Below are positions 9,041 to 18,009 of a stretch of DNA of 64,000 bases, piece after piece (position 1 is the first letter of the stretch; each line of letters opens with the position of its first letter). The stretch comes from Terrimonas sp. (GTDB lineage: Bacteria > Bacteroidota > Bacteroidia > Chitinophagales > Chitinophagaceae). The notes below the pieces were generated by a model. The model was not told the DNA's origin, ran no database searches, and saw only the letters and a program-made list of their open reading frames with translations. The stretch spans positions 1-64,000 of the forward strand of contig NZ_QCZJ01000022.1 of NCBI RefSeq assembly GCF_003075435.1, written 5' to 3'. The translations under genes and the position numbers were made by a program.

Positions 9041-10144
9041 TTAATAATTGGTAATTACTTTTTCAATATTCAAAGCATCATCAAAAACCACAAAGTCTGC
9101 GGCATAATTTTTTTCAATTCTCCCAAACTGTATTTTTTCATTCAGCAATTGTGCCGGGTATGTTGATGCCATTCTTAAAGCTTCTTCCAGGGAAATACCT
9201 GCAAAGGTTACTGCGTTTTTTACTGCCTGTATCATGGTTAATGCTGAGCCTGATAAAGTACCGTTGGGTAAGGTATACCTGTCTCCTTTGAATACATGTT
9301 GATAACCTCCTTTTGAAGCTTCAGTAACAGCATCAGTAATAAAAAATAATCTCTCGCCCATTAGTCTTTTGCTTATGCTCAAAGCCACAAAATCAACATG
9401 TATACCATCAGCTACAATACTGCTTTTTACATTACTGTTATATACCGCACCCACCATTCCGGGCTCCCGGCTTTGAAAGGGAGACATCGCATTAAACAGG
9501 TGTGTGGCGGCCGGAATACCTAAAGAGAATTTTTGCATTGCTTCGTGATAGGTTGCATTACTATGCCCGGCTGAAACAATAATATTATGCTCCATTAAAT
9601 AGGTAATGATTTCTTCACTGCACATTTCAGGCGCCACTGTCATCATTTTAACAACATCTCTGCCCTTATCAAGCAACATCTTTACTTCGTCCATTGCAGG
9701 CGTTTTGATGCACTCATATATATGTGCTCCTTTTTTTTCAGGATTAAGATAGGGTCCTTCGAGATGAAGACCCAGCAAACCTTTACCTCCCTGGTTCCAG
9801 TATGCTCTTACCACTTCTATGCCTTTTAAAAATACATCTATAGTGTTGGTGGCTATGGTTATCATGAATTGCGAGCAGCCTCCGTCAACACAATACTGGT
9901 ATGTTGCCTCCAACGCCTCAACATTCAACTCTGCTGAAAATAATTTTCCATTGCCCCCATATATCTGCAGATCAATAAACGCGGGTGCAATATTTAATCC
10001 TTTAAGATCTTCCTGCTGCCAGGAGATGTCGATATCTGTATCATTAACCACATCCAGTATGATGTTATTGTGAACCAGTATCGCCTTCCCAGTTAGTTTA
10101 TCAGTGCCGGTAAAAATGCTGCAATTGGTATATGCTTTTTTCAT
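9041..10144 (-). CDS. nagA: N-acetylglucosamine-6-phosphate deacetylase
   Basis: 367 residues, amidohydrolase superfamily. Converts GlcNAc-6-P to GlcN-6-P in amino-sugar catabolism and cell-wall recycling. Metal-site and catalytic residues are visible: Glu129 in HLEGPY, His194 in AGHSNAT, His215 in THLFNAM, and the catalytic Asp271 in FITDAV. The N-terminal segment reads FIDLQIYGGNG rather than the HxH form, as in the single-metal E. coli type. The upstream amidase-like gene ends only 6 bp before it, so the two are probably co-transcribed. No nagB or permease is next to it. Confidence 0.93.
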   Translation of the reverse strand: MKKAYTNCSIFTGTDKLTGKAILVHNNIILDVVNDTDIDISWQQEDLKGLNIAPAFIDLQIYGGNGKLFSAELNVEALEATYQYCVDGGCSQFMITIATNTIDVFLKGIEVVRAYWNQGGKGLLGLHLEGPYLNPEKKGAHIYECIKTPAMDEVKMLLDKGRDVVKMMTVAPEMCSEEIITYLMEHNIIVSAGHSNATYHEAMQKFSLGIPAATHLFNAMSPFQSREPGMVGAVYNSNVKSSIVADGIHVDFVALSISKRLMGERLFFITDAVTEASKGGYQHVFKGDRYTLPNGTLSGSALTMIQAVKNAVTFAGISLEEALRMASTYPAQLLNEKIQFGRIEKNYAADFVVFDDALNIEKVITNY

Positions 10145-10150
10145 TTGGTA

Positions 10151-10966
10151 TTATGGTTCAATTGAAAAGTTGTCCGCATCTTTCCAAAACGGAAATTTTG
10201 ATCTCACCTCTGCTAGTTTATCTTTCTGCAATATAATGGTGTGAACATCTTCCTCATTTGCTTTTGTATGTAATATTTCTCCCATGGGGTCAATTATCAT
10301 AGAATCGCCACTATGGTAAATACCATTGCCGTCATCTCCAACCCGGTTCACTCCTGCAACATAGCATTGATTTTCAATGGCTCTTGCCTGCAATAGTGTT
10401 TTCCATGCGTGGTTGCGGCGTTGCGGCCAATTAGCTACATATATTATCAGGTCGTATTCAGGTAGTTTTTGTGAATTATCCAGGTTGCCGGTATTAATAT
10501 TCTGCTGTCTTACCCATACCGGGAAACGCAGGTCATAGCAAACCTGCAGGTTTATTTTCCAGCCTTTTACTGATGCTATTAAGCGTTTTTCACCACCGGT
10601 ATAATATTTATCCTCACCGGCAAAGGCAAATAAATGCCGCTTGTCGTACCAGCCAAAATTACCATCAGGCAGCATCCATATCAGCCGGTTAAAATATTGC
10701 CCCTTGTCTTCAATGATCAAACTTCCTGTTAAGATGATTTTTTTTTGAGCAGAAATAGTGCGCATCCAGTTCACTGTAAAGCCATCCATTGTTTCAGCTA
10801 ATTTTTCCGGGTGCATCGAAAAGCCCGTACTGAACATCTCGGGTAATATCACAATTTCTGTTTTATCATTTATGCCGCTGATCTTTGATTCAAACATCTG
10901 CAGGTTTGCATCTCTGTCTTCCCAAAAAAGATTGGTTTGAATTGTTGTTAAAGAAATTGTTGACAT
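10151..10966 (-). CDS. Carbon-nitrogen hydrolase, omega-amidase (YafV/Nit2-like)
   Basis: 271 residues, nitrilase superfamily. The catalytic triad is present: Glu43 in LPEMFSTGF, Lys109 in WYDKRHLF, and Cys143 in QVCYDLRFP. This motif set is typical of YafV/Nit2-type omega-amidases, which hydrolyse alpha-ketoglutaramate and related omega-amides in methionine-salvage and glutamine-transaminase repair. It sits 6 bp upstream of nagA, and its start codon follows a terminator hairpin by a few bases. Exact substrate is inferred from family. Confidence 0.87.
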   Translation of the reverse strand: MSTISLTTIQTNLFWEDRDANLQMFESKISGINDKTEIVILPEMFSTGFSMHPEKLAETMDGFTVNWMRTISAQKKIILTGSLIIEDKGQYFNRLIWMLPDGNFGWYDKRHLFAFAGEDKYYTGGEKRLIASVKGWKINLQVCYDLRFPVWVRQQNINTGNLDNSQKLPEYDLIIYVANWPQRRNHAWKTLLQARAIENQCYVAGVNRVGDDGNGIYHSGDSMIIDPMGEILHTKANEEDVHTIILQKDKLAEVRSKFPFWKDADNFSIEP

Positions 10967-10994
10967 AAAAAAGCAGGTTCATCATGAACCTGCT
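10966..10994 (-). terminator. Intrinsic terminator after the response regulator gene
   Basis: Perfect 11-bp inverted repeat AGCAGGTTCAT / ATGAACCTGCT (10972-10982 and 10984-10994) with a 1-nt centre. On the minus strand it is followed by a run of six T. It lies between the response regulator stop (11021) and the amidase start (10966), so the T-run directly abuts the amidase ATG. Confidence 0.75.
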
Positions 10995-11020
10995 GCAAAA
11001 TAATATATTAATACCAGAGA

Positions 11021-11677
11021 TTAATTTATACCCGCATTATTAATAAAATTTACCAATGCCGCGGTGTTCTTTAAATTGAGTTTTTTAAGAATATTATGCC
11101 TGTGCACTTCAACAGTTTTCAAAGTTATATTTAAGTGTTGTGCTATTTCTCTGGAAGATTGTCCCTGTTTGATAAGATCAATGATTTCTACTTCTCTTTG
11201 CGAAAGCAGGTTTACATCCGGTTTTTCCGAATCTTCCAGTATTTGTTCTGAAAGGATGGTTTTTACTTCATTACAGATATATTTATGCCCCATGGCTACT
11301 TCGCTGATGGCAGTTATCATTTCTTCTTTTGATGAGTTTTTGGTTATATACCCAACAGCACCCATCTGCAGCATTTTTTTTGCGTAAGCCGGTTGTGAAT
11401 GCATGGAAACACCAATGATTTTTGAGGATGGAGCGATCTTTCTTATTTCCTTGGTAGCTTCAAAGCCATTCATCGGGCTCATGTTAATGTCCATTAATAT
11501 TATTTCCGGATGACTGCTGTTGGCCAGCTCTATGGCTTGTTGTCCTGAATCTGTTTCCGCAATAACGCGAAAACGATCATCACTGTTTAAAATAAATGAC
11601 CATGTGTCTCTGATCAGTTTGTGATCATCAACAATAAGTATTGTGATTTTATCGGTTAGGGAAGAATTTGATAGCAT
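11021..11677 (-). CDS. NarL/FixJ-type response regulator
   Basis: 218 residues from the ATG at 11677. The N-terminal receiver domain has the DDHKLIRD acidic pair, a phospho-acceptor Asp in ILMDINM, and a conserved Lys in ITKNSS. The C-terminal LuxR-type HTH reads LSQREVEIIDLIKQGQSSREIAQHLNITLKTVEVHR. No sensor kinase lies next to it, so it is an orphan here and its signal is unknown. A longer reading frame from TTG at 11740 exists, but the receiver begins normally a few residues after the ATG, so the shorter form is preferred. Confidence 0.9.
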   Translation of the reverse strand: MLSNSSLTDKITILIVDDHKLIRDTWSFILNSDDRFRVIAETDSGQQAIELANSSHPEIILMDINMSPMNGFEATKEIRKIAPSSKIIGVSMHSQPAYAKKMLQMGAVGYITKNSSKEEMITAISEVAMGHKYICNEVKTILSEQILEDSEKPDVNLLSQREVEIIDLIKQGQSSREIAQHLNITLKTVEVHRHNILKKLNLKNTAALVNFINNAGIN

Positions 11678-12045
11678 GAGAGGATGAGGTTTTTTTAAAA
11701 TTAAGAAATTATGACTTGAATTATAATTGACAAGAGGCAAAGATTGAGTGGGAGAATTCCATTGGGTTAGATGGCTATGCCTGACAGCAAATAATAAGCT
11801 TTTACAAACGTAAGTTAAAGTAAATCAAATATTTCCTATATGGTATATTCTTTTTTCAAAAAAAACTTCTAATAGGTTTTCTTTTATTTTTTAATACGCA
11901 TAAACCATTATTAAATTAATGTGAATGCGGCAAATAAACAAGCTTTTGCATAACTATTTTTAATTATACCTTTACTTTTTCCCATGATGACAGGCAACCT
12001 TTGGTTTTAATTGCCCAACTATTGTTTAACTTAAAAAAAACCATT
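11678..12045. other. Divergent intergenic region
   Basis: 368 bp between the divergent response regulator and DUF937-OmpA genes. It is strongly AT-rich. I see no gene, RNA or long repeat, only a candidate promoter for the rightward gene (listed separately). Confidence 0.6.
11945..11974 (+). promoter_or_regulatory. Candidate promoter of the DUF937-OmpA gene
   Basis: TTTG at 11945-11948, an 18-nt spacer, then TACCTTTA at 11967-11974. This is one mismatch from the Bacteroidota -7 consensus TAnnTTTG with near-ideal spacing. The start codon is about 70 nt downstream. Confidence 0.45.
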
Positions 12046-13293
12046 ATGGCATTCAATCTCCTAAATGCTGTGAATAACTTATTCGACAGCAATCTCCTTA
12101 ATAAAGCAGCAGCTGCTTTTGGAGAAAGCGAAACAGACATCCAAAAGGCAATAAGCGGTACAGTACCTTCTGTATTAACCGGATTATTATCTAAAGCCGA
12201 TAGCGCCGATGGATTACAATCTATCCTGAATATTGCAAAGGATGCGGGAAGCAGCGGTATATTAAGCAATCTGTCAGGGTTTCTCGGCTCTGCAGGCAGT
12301 AGTTTTTCTGGTCTTACTTCAATGATCAATAACCTGTTTGGTGATAAGTTCGGAAGTATAGCAAATATAATTTCAGGTTTTTCAGGAGTAAAGCAATCAT
12401 CTGCCACTTCATTATTAAACATGGTGGCACCAGCCGCATTGGGTGTTTTAGGCAAACATGCTTCCGAAAATAATATGTCTACATCCGGACTGGCTTCATT
12501 TTTATCTTCACAAAAGGATTCCATACTTTCAGCAATCCCTTCCGGGTTAAACATTGCCGGGGCGCTTGGATTGGGCAGCCTTTCTGGTGTTGGTTCAAAA
12601 CTCAGCTCGTTTTTTTCCGGTGCAGAAAGCAAGGTGAGCCATGCAGCACATGAAGTGAAAGAAGCAAGAAAGCCAAACTGGCTGGTACCGGCCATTTTTG
12701 CCATAGCTGCATTCGCATTGTTGTTATATATCTTTAAAGGTTGTGGCGGAAGCAATGAAGCAGCCGTTGAGCCAAAGCACGATTCAGCTGAAATGAAGCA
12801 CGAAGAAATAAAGCCTGCTGCTTCTGCAGAACCGGTGAGAGAATCTTTAAAAGTAAAATTGCCTGACGGTACAGAAATAGATGCGTATAAAGGTGGTATT
12901 GAAGATATGCTTGTAGCTTATCTTAATTCGAATGATGCGGTAAGCAAAGAAAAATGGTTTGACTTTGATGATCTGAATTTTGAAACCGGTAGCGCAACTA
13001 TAACACAGTCGTCAATGAAGCAGGTGCAGAATATAGCTGCCATACTAAAGGCTTTTCCTAACGTAAAAATTAAGATAGGTGGTTATACGGACAATACAGG
13101 CGATTCTGTAGCAAACGTAAAGCTATCCCAATCAAGAGCTGATGCGGTTTTTGCAAAGTTGAAAGCATTAGGTGGTGAGAAACAACTTGATGGCGCTGAA
13201 GGTTACGGACCAACACATTTTGTAGCGTCTAATGATACTGAAGAAAATAAAAAGAAGAACAGGAGGATTTCTGTGAACGTAAGAGCAAAATAA
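12046..13293 (+). CDS. DUF937-OmpA fusion protein
   Basis: 415 residues from the ATG at 12046. An upstream in-frame TTG at 12001 would add a poor 15-residue leader. Residues 1-200 are an Ala/Ser/Leu-rich helical DUF937 region. One transmembrane helix (about 211-230, ending at a GCGG turn) follows, then a short linker, then an OmpA/MotB-like C-terminal domain (about 305-415) with the peptidoglycan-binding signature GGYTDNTG...LSQSRADAV and NRRISV. The topology suggests a cytoplasmic DUF937 part anchored in the inner membrane with an OmpA-like domain reaching peptidoglycan. There is no signal peptide. The cellular role is unknown. Confidence 0.87.
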   Translation: MAFNLLNAVNNLFDSNLLNKAAAAFGESETDIQKAISGTVPSVLTGLLSKADSADGLQSILNIAKDAGSSGILSNLSGFLGSAGSSFSGLTSMINNLFGDKFGSIANIISGFSGVKQSSATSLLNMVAPAALGVLGKHASENNMSTSGLASFLSSQKDSILSAIPSGLNIAGALGLGSLSGVGSKLSSFFSGAESKVSHAAHEVKEARKPNWLVPAIFAIAAFALLLYIFKGCGGSNEAAVEPKHDSAEMKHEEIKPAASAEPVRESLKVKLPDGTEIDAYKGGIEDMLVAYLNSNDAVSKEKWFDFDDLNFETGSATITQSSMKQVQNIAAILKAFPNVKIKIGGYTDNTGDSVANVKLSQSRADAVFAKLKALGGEKQLDGAEGYGPTHFVASNDTEENKKKNRRISVNVRAK

Positions 13294-13318
13294 TAATTAA
13301 TCAATATGTTGCTTAGCA

Positions 13319-13347
13319 GGCTATCTCTTGCAGGGATAGCCTTTTTT
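13319..13347 (+). terminator. Intrinsic terminator of the DUF937-OmpA gene
   Basis: GGCTATC (13319-13325) pairs with GATAGCC (13335-13341) across a 9-nt loop, and is followed by six T. It lies 25 bp after the stop codon and before the convergent caspase-like gene. Confidence 0.8.
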
Positions 13348-13378
13348 AATACCCATTTCTGATGGGTTGAAGGATAAT

Positions 13379-14710
13379 TTATTGCTGCTCCAGCTTATAT
13401 GTTGGTTTTTGTTTGCAAACAATTTTTCTTTCCTTATCGCACCATGTTCTTTGAGCTTTGACAACAGTTTGTTGTTCTGCGTTGTTTAATAAAACCGGCC
13501 ATGAAACATTGTTGGCAAAGTGTCCTACCGATTTTTCAAGTGATTCCCTGAAGTTGAATGTAAAAATGCCACCGGTACTGTTCCCTGCAGATAATTCGCC
13601 TTTTGAGGCAGCGGTCATTAATATTGATGTTGGGCTGTTGCTGAGAAAAAGCGCTCTGCAGTTTTCCATATTCCAGCCGATAGATGAGCTGCGCGTGGTG
13701 GCAACATCTGTGCTGATCGTATTGCTTTGAGACGGATCGGCATTGCAGCAATCGCTTAATATGAGATTCAATCTTGCTCCTTTAGCTTTTATCCGGCTAT
13801 AAATATCTTCCATATTCAGGGTGTATTCCCCGCCATAATTCTGATAGGCTTTGTCTCTCAGGTCGAGGTAAGGAAAAGTGCGGACATCTTTTACATTGGC
13901 AAAACCATGTCCTGAGTAATAAAAAATCACTATATCGCCAGGGTTTGGATTAATGCCATTGATGGCGTTGTCAACATTTACCTTTGTAAAGTCTTTTCCA
14001 AAAATCACTTTGGGTACAAATTGTATCTGCATGAATTCTGCCAGTTGGCTGAATGTTTTATAAGTAGCGTCTTTATCAACCACGCAGGTAGTGCCGATAG
14101 AAATATCTTCCGTATTGGCTACCAGTAACATGAACATGCGGATATTTTTTTGCTCAGGCAGAACAGGTCTTGTGGTGGCCTCTTCAAAAAAATTTTCATA
14201 AAAATCATCCTGTTCCGTAAAATATTTGGATACCAGTTGCTTTGTAAGGTCTTTCTCATCCAGCAACCGGTGGGTGAACTCTCCCTCAATATCTTTTCCA
14301 TCATCGCCGGCAGAAATCACTGAGCCGGGTTCATATATACCGGTAGATGGATTTTTCTGGAACCAGAAAATATCGGGATCATATTTAAGGTCAGCAGGGC
14401 CAACCACTACCTGTGGATCATACCCCTCGAACACAAGAATGTTTTCATCCGTTTGTTTACCGTCTGCGTCAGCATTTAAATAATGTTCCTGCATTTGCAG
14501 GTCTACAATAACAGGTTTATTGGTTTCTTCATCAATAAAATTTACTCTCATAAAACCGGTTCCATCTGCGTTGCGCACCATAAAAGCATTGTATTTCTCA
14601 CGGGTTTTGCCAATGTCAAAATAATAATCAAATTCATAAATAGTAGATTGGGAAAAAACAGGAATGCCGCAAACAATAATGCAACAAAGCAGGAAATACC
14701 TGGTGAGCAT
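13379..14710 (-). CDS. Exported caspase-family (C14-like) protein
   Basis: 443 residues with an N-terminal signal peptide (hydrophobic 5-20, cleavage near FSQS). Residues about 190-400 form a caspase/metacaspase-like fold. The catalytic dyad is recognisable: His268 in FYYSGHGFA and Cys322 in LILSDCCNA. The region before it (25-185) is acidic and not recognised. Relatives cleave proteins after basic or acidic residues. An exported form in Gram-negative bacteria would act in the periplasm or outside the cell. No obvious partner is adjacent; the flanking genes are a DUF937-OmpA and a TPR membrane protein. It has its own good promoter at 14741-14771. Confidence 0.82.
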   Translation of the reverse strand: MLTRYFLLCCIIVCGIPVFSQSTIYEFDYYFDIGKTREKYNAFMVRNADGTGFMRVNFIDEETNKPVIVDLQMQEHYLNADADGKQTDENILVFEGYDPQVVVGPADLKYDPDIFWFQKNPSTGIYEPGSVISAGDDGKDIEGEFTHRLLDEKDLTKQLVSKYFTEQDDFYENFFEEATTRPVLPEQKNIRMFMLLVANTEDISIGTTCVVDKDATYKTFSQLAEFMQIQFVPKVIFGKDFTKVNVDNAINGINPNPGDIVIFYYSGHGFANVKDVRTFPYLDLRDKAYQNYGGEYTLNMEDIYSRIKAKGARLNLILSDCCNADPSQSNTISTDVATTRSSSIGWNMENCRALFLSNSPTSILMTAASKGELSAGNSTGGIFTFNFRESLEKSVGHFANNVSWPVLLNNAEQQTVVKAQRTWCDKERKIVCKQKPTYKLEQQ

Positions 14711-14740
14711 TGTGAAGTGTTTTAATAGACGAGGGATATT

Positions 14741-14771
14741 TAAAGCTACTCATCTATTGGTAGATTTCAAA
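14741..14771 (-). promoter_or_regulatory. Bacteroidota-type promoter of the caspase-like gene
   Basis: On the minus strand, TTTG (14771-14768), a 19-nt spacer, then TAGCTTTA (14748-14741), one mismatch from TAnnTTTG. It lies about 30 nt upstream of the start codon at 14710. Confidence 0.62.
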
Positions 14772-14920
14772 ATAATTTGTTTGATGCTATATGGTATTAA
14801 ATGGTTAATGGAGATTTAAAGTGCAGTTCTGAAATGGCAGGAGCCGTTAAATTATTAATTGCCCATAAAGCGCCACGAAAGGCTTAAATAACTATATTGT
14901 ATAGCCGAAATAGCTCATTA

Positions 14921-16351
14921 ATGATCATCCCTTTTACTAAACTGCATTCCCGGCTAAGATATTTTCTTGCGATTATACTTGTTTGCGGCATTTATAGCAC
15001 ATACGCGCAAAAGCAAAAAGCCGATAGCCTGGAGAAATTGCTGGTAACTGCAGGAAATGATACAACAAAAGTAATATTGATGTGGCAGCTGGCCGATGCC
15101 GTTAGCATGTATCAGCCTGATACCGCTTTAAAAACTGTGCAGCAGGCTTTGTTCCTGGCAAAACGCATAAAGTATACAGAAGGTGAGTCAAGGTCGCTGG
15201 GTATAACCGCAGAAGTTTTCAGGAAGATAGGTAACTACCCTAAAGCGCTTGATTTTAATTTGAGAAAACTGAAGCTTGAAGAAACAAGACAAAACCGGTA
15301 TAACCTCGCCAGTGTGTTAATGAATATCGGCATTGTATACGTTTTCCAGGAGGAATACAGGGAAGGGCTGAAATATTATTTCCAGGCAGATTCGATTATT
15401 ACTACCTATAACATTGAACCGTTCAAATACCATATTGCGCTGAATGTGGGGGATGCATATTACAGGCTCAATATGCCTGACTCTGCGTATAATTATTTTA
15501 ATAAGTCATTGCAGATTGCCCGCCAGCTCGGCGATGGAGATTTTATAGGTACATCAATGACGGGCCTGGCACATTGTTATTTAACAGAAGATGATTACCC
15601 GTTTGCATTGCTGAATTATCAGACAGCGCTCAAATATCTCAGTGCGGCCAATGATGATGATATATTTTGTGAGGCCGCGCTCGGTTTATCCAGGCTGTAT
15701 AAGAGGATGAATAAAATGGATTCGGCAATACATTATGCCGGCATCTCTCTGTTCGTTGCTAAAAAAGATGGCTTTCTTACGCATGAACTGGATGCTACGG
15801 AGATGCTTGTTGATTGCTATAAGGAAACAAGGAATATAGACAGCGCCTTTACATATATGCAGCAAGTATACAAGCTTAATGATGCTATTAACAGCAGGGA
15901 TAAGATCAAGGAAGTTCAAATCATTTCAAGCAATGAACAGTTAAGACAGGTGGAAAGAGAAGAGGAAAAAAGAATTGCATTGAAAGAGCGCTCACAGCAA
16001 CTGCAACTGCTTTTTATCGGCATATTTATCCCTATCTTCTTTGCTTTAACGATTATACTGAGCCGTATAAACATACCCATAAGAGTAATTAAAGGCCTGG
16101 GGATTGTTTCATTATTATTCTTCTTTGAATACCTCACACTTTTGCTGCATCCCTATGTATTGGAAATAACCCATCACACACCGTTACTGGAAATACTCAT
16201 TTTTGTTGTGATTGCAGCTATACTTATTCCCGCGCATCACCGTATGGAACATTGGTTGATAGAAAAACTGATGGATAACAGATCAAAAGTGCATAACAGG
16301 AAATTGAAACTGCTAAAAGTGCAGCAGGAGGATATTAACGGAAATGAATAG
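14921..16351 (+). CDS. TPR-repeat membrane protein
   Basis: 476 residues from the ATG at 14921; an in-frame TTG lies 24 nt upstream. An N-terminal hydrophobic segment with AQ cleavage (SP-like, residues 13-30) precedes about six TPR-like helical pairs (about 40-335). A short coiled-coil stretch rich in Glu/Arg follows, then three hydrophobic helices near 365-450, and a basic cytoplasmic tail. The layout resembles the sensor part of Bacteroidota TPR histidine kinases, but no kinase or DNA-binding domain follows. Function unknown; a protein-protein interaction or signalling role is inferred. Confidence 0.8.
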   Translation: MIIPFTKLHSRLRYFLAIILVCGIYSTYAQKQKADSLEKLLVTAGNDTTKVILMWQLADAVSMYQPDTALKTVQQALFLAKRIKYTEGESRSLGITAEVFRKIGNYPKALDFNLRKLKLEETRQNRYNLASVLMNIGIVYVFQEEYREGLKYYFQADSIITTYNIEPFKYHIALNVGDAYYRLNMPDSAYNYFNKSLQIARQLGDGDFIGTSMTGLAHCYLTEDDYPFALLNYQTALKYLSAANDDDIFCEAALGLSRLYKRMNKMDSAIHYAGISLFVAKKDGFLTHELDATEMLVDCYKETRNIDSAFTYMQQVYKLNDAINSRDKIKEVQIISSNEQLRQVEREEEKRIALKERSQQLQLLFIGIFIPIFFALTIILSRINIPIRVIKGLGIVSLLFFFEYLTLLLHPYVLEITHHTPLLEILIFVVIAAILIPAHHRMEHWLIEKLMDNRSKVHNRKLKLLKVQQEDINGNE

Positions 16352-16384
16352 AAGCAAAGGTTAGCAATCAGCTAAACTGTAAAG

Positions 16385-16585
16385 TTAGTTGCCGCCTTTA
16401 ACCGGTCTGGTGGTAGCGGTATCCATGTGGGTGGTGTCAACCGCAGGGGCTGTATCCACGGGCTTAACTGTTGCAGCCTCTTCTTTTTGCTGTGCTTCCT
16501 GGCTGTTACAGGCTGCAATAGTGAGCACTAACATAAAAATTCCCGAAAGAATGAGAAGGGTTGATTTGCGAAAATGATTAAGCAT
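16385..16585 (-). CDS. Small lipoprotein
   Basis: 66 residues with a lipoprotein signal peptide: basic MLNHFRKS, a hydrophobic core, and the lipobox LTIAAC with the lipidated Cys near residue 26. The mature part is a 40-residue low-complexity Glu/Ala/Thr/Pro stretch with VDT repeats. It ends 33 bp from the convergent TPR gene. Too small and unstructured to assign; probably an outer-membrane or periplasmic lipid-anchored peptide. Confidence 0.65.
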   Translation of the reverse strand: MLNHFRKSTLLILSGIFMLVLTIAACNSQEAQQKEEAATVKPVDTAPAVDTTHMDTATTRPVKGGN

Positions 16586-16722
16586 AATTAAAAAAATTTA
16601 GATACTAAGGTCAACTATAATATTTCAATCATCAAAAATATTTGGGGCAACTGATCAGTTAAAACATTTACCGGCGATTCTTCATCATTAAAGCAAAGGC
16701 AATTTCCGCAAGAAATGATTAT

Positions 16723-17598
16723 TTATTCATTACCTGCCTTTATTATATCAATCACCATTGCTTCGTCCATATTTTTATAGTGTTGCCCGGCTTCTGCAAA
16801 CCACTGTGCAGCTACTGTTCCAAGCTTCGCAACAAAGCCGGCATCCTTTGCTAATGCTAATGCATATAAGGCATCTTTATGGCGTAATGTTGTAGTGAAC
16901 GAAGGATCCTGCAAAAATTTTTTTTCTGCCATTCTGCGTGTATAGCGTATCACCTGGGGACTTGCAGCAGCGCTGGTTTCTATAGATTCGATTACAGTTT
17001 CAGTATCCAGTCCAAGTTTTTCACATAGGGCTATACCTTCTGCCAATGCCGCAATCTGCACAGCTCCCATAAGATTGATCATCAGTTTATAACAGGTGCC
17101 CCTGCCTATGGCGCCAAAGTGCTTTATACTTTTTGAAAATGATTGTAATACCGGCACACATGCTTCAAGTTGATGTTTTTCTGCACCGGCCAATAACGTT
17201 AGCTTACCTTCTGCAGCTGCGCTCGGTATGCCGGTAACAGGGCAATCAATATATACTAATCCTTTTGCAATAACCGCCTCAGAAAGTTTTTGTACATAAT
17301 CCAGCGATAAGGTTGAACATTCAATTACAAATGCTCCTGGCTTTATACTTTGCAAAGCGCCATTTTCGCCAAGCCATACTGTTGCTGATGCGGTATCATC
17401 GCTTAACATTGCTATTACAAAGTCTGCGTTTTCAGCAGCTTTTGCCGGCGTGTCGGCCCATTTTGCACCTGCGTCAAGCACCGGACCTGCTTTTTCAATA
17501 CTGCGATTCCACACCGTAAGGTTTTCACCAGATCTTAAAATACTTAATGCTATTCCCTGCCCCATTTTGCCTAATCCTAATAAAGCTATTTTTCTCAT
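16723..17598 (-). CDS. NAD(P)-dependent beta-hydroxyacid dehydrogenase (HIBADH/GlxR family)
   Basis: 291 residues. The N-terminal Rossmann fold has GLGKMGQG (7-14). The substrate-binding signature DCPVTGIPSAAAEGKLTLLAG and the catalytic Lys in CYKLMINLMG are present. The family reduces or oxidises 3-hydroxyacids such as 3-hydroxyisobutyrate, tartronate semialdehyde or related succinic semialdehydes. The specificity cannot be set from the motifs. It is alone on its strand, so context does not help. Confidence 0.88.
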   Translation of the reverse strand: MRKIALLGLGKMGQGIALSILRSGENLTVWNRSIEKAGPVLDAGAKWADTPAKAAENADFVIAMLSDDTASATVWLGENGALQSIKPGAFVIECSTLSLDYVQKLSEAVIAKGLVYIDCPVTGIPSAAAEGKLTLLAGAEKHQLEACVPVLQSFSKSIKHFGAIGRGTCYKLMINLMGAVQIAALAEGIALCEKLGLDTETVIESIETSAAASPQVIRYTRRMAEKKFLQDPSFTTTLRHKDALYALALAKDAGFVAKLGTVAAQWFAEAGQHYKNMDEAMVIDIIKAGNE

Positions 17599-17833
17599 AA
17601 CAGTAATCCTTTTAAATACAATTAAGGTTTTTGCTTATGATGATTACCATAAGATACAATATTCACAACTTATTCACCGTTATTAGCATGGTTTAAATAA
17701 CGCGTTGTTTTAACTCAGTCCCGTTTTTAAAAACTGATATCCTAAACGTCCGTCCGTAACTCTACTGATTACTTCCCCTGTCAAAATATTATTTGATCCG
17801 GGCCCTGTCATTTTAATCTAAAAAACAGTGTCT

Positions 17834-17938
17834 ATGAAACAATTTATTACGCATTACGCAACAGCAGAAGTAAAAGTTTACCTTATTTCATTGGCATACT
17901 TTTCTGCCATGACCGTTTTCGCAATGTGGTATGTATAA
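17834..17938 (+). CDS. Candidate 34-residue membrane peptide
   Basis: ATG at 17834 opens a 34-codon frame: MKQFITHYATAEVKV, then a hydrophobic segment containing LISLAYFSAMTVFAMW. The polar N-terminus plus one short transmembrane-like helix is typical of small membrane proteins. It stands alone in the 411-bp gap between the dehydrogenase start and the MATE stop. No strong promoter or RBS was found. The composition is gene-like, but this is only a candidate. Confidence 0.35.
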   Translation: MKQFITHYATAEVKVYLISLAYFSAMTVFAMWYV

Positions 17939-17956
17939 TACTCATCTGCGCTGCCA

Positions 17957-17999
17957 GTAAAAGCAAAGGCGGAGCATGAAGGAGCAACGCTTCGCCTTT
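17957..17999 (-). terminator. Intrinsic terminator of the MATE gene
   Basis: An 11-bp stem between 17965-17975 and 17989-17999 (core AAAGGCG / CGCCTTT, with one G-U pair). On the minus strand it is followed by GCTTTTAC. It is directly downstream of the MATE stop at 18010. Confidence 0.65.
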
Positions 18000-18009
18000 C
18001 ACTATATTC

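Noticed and set aside
11678-11740. 21-residue N-terminal extension of the response regulator from TTG
   Set aside because: The receiver domain begins normally from the ATG at 11677.
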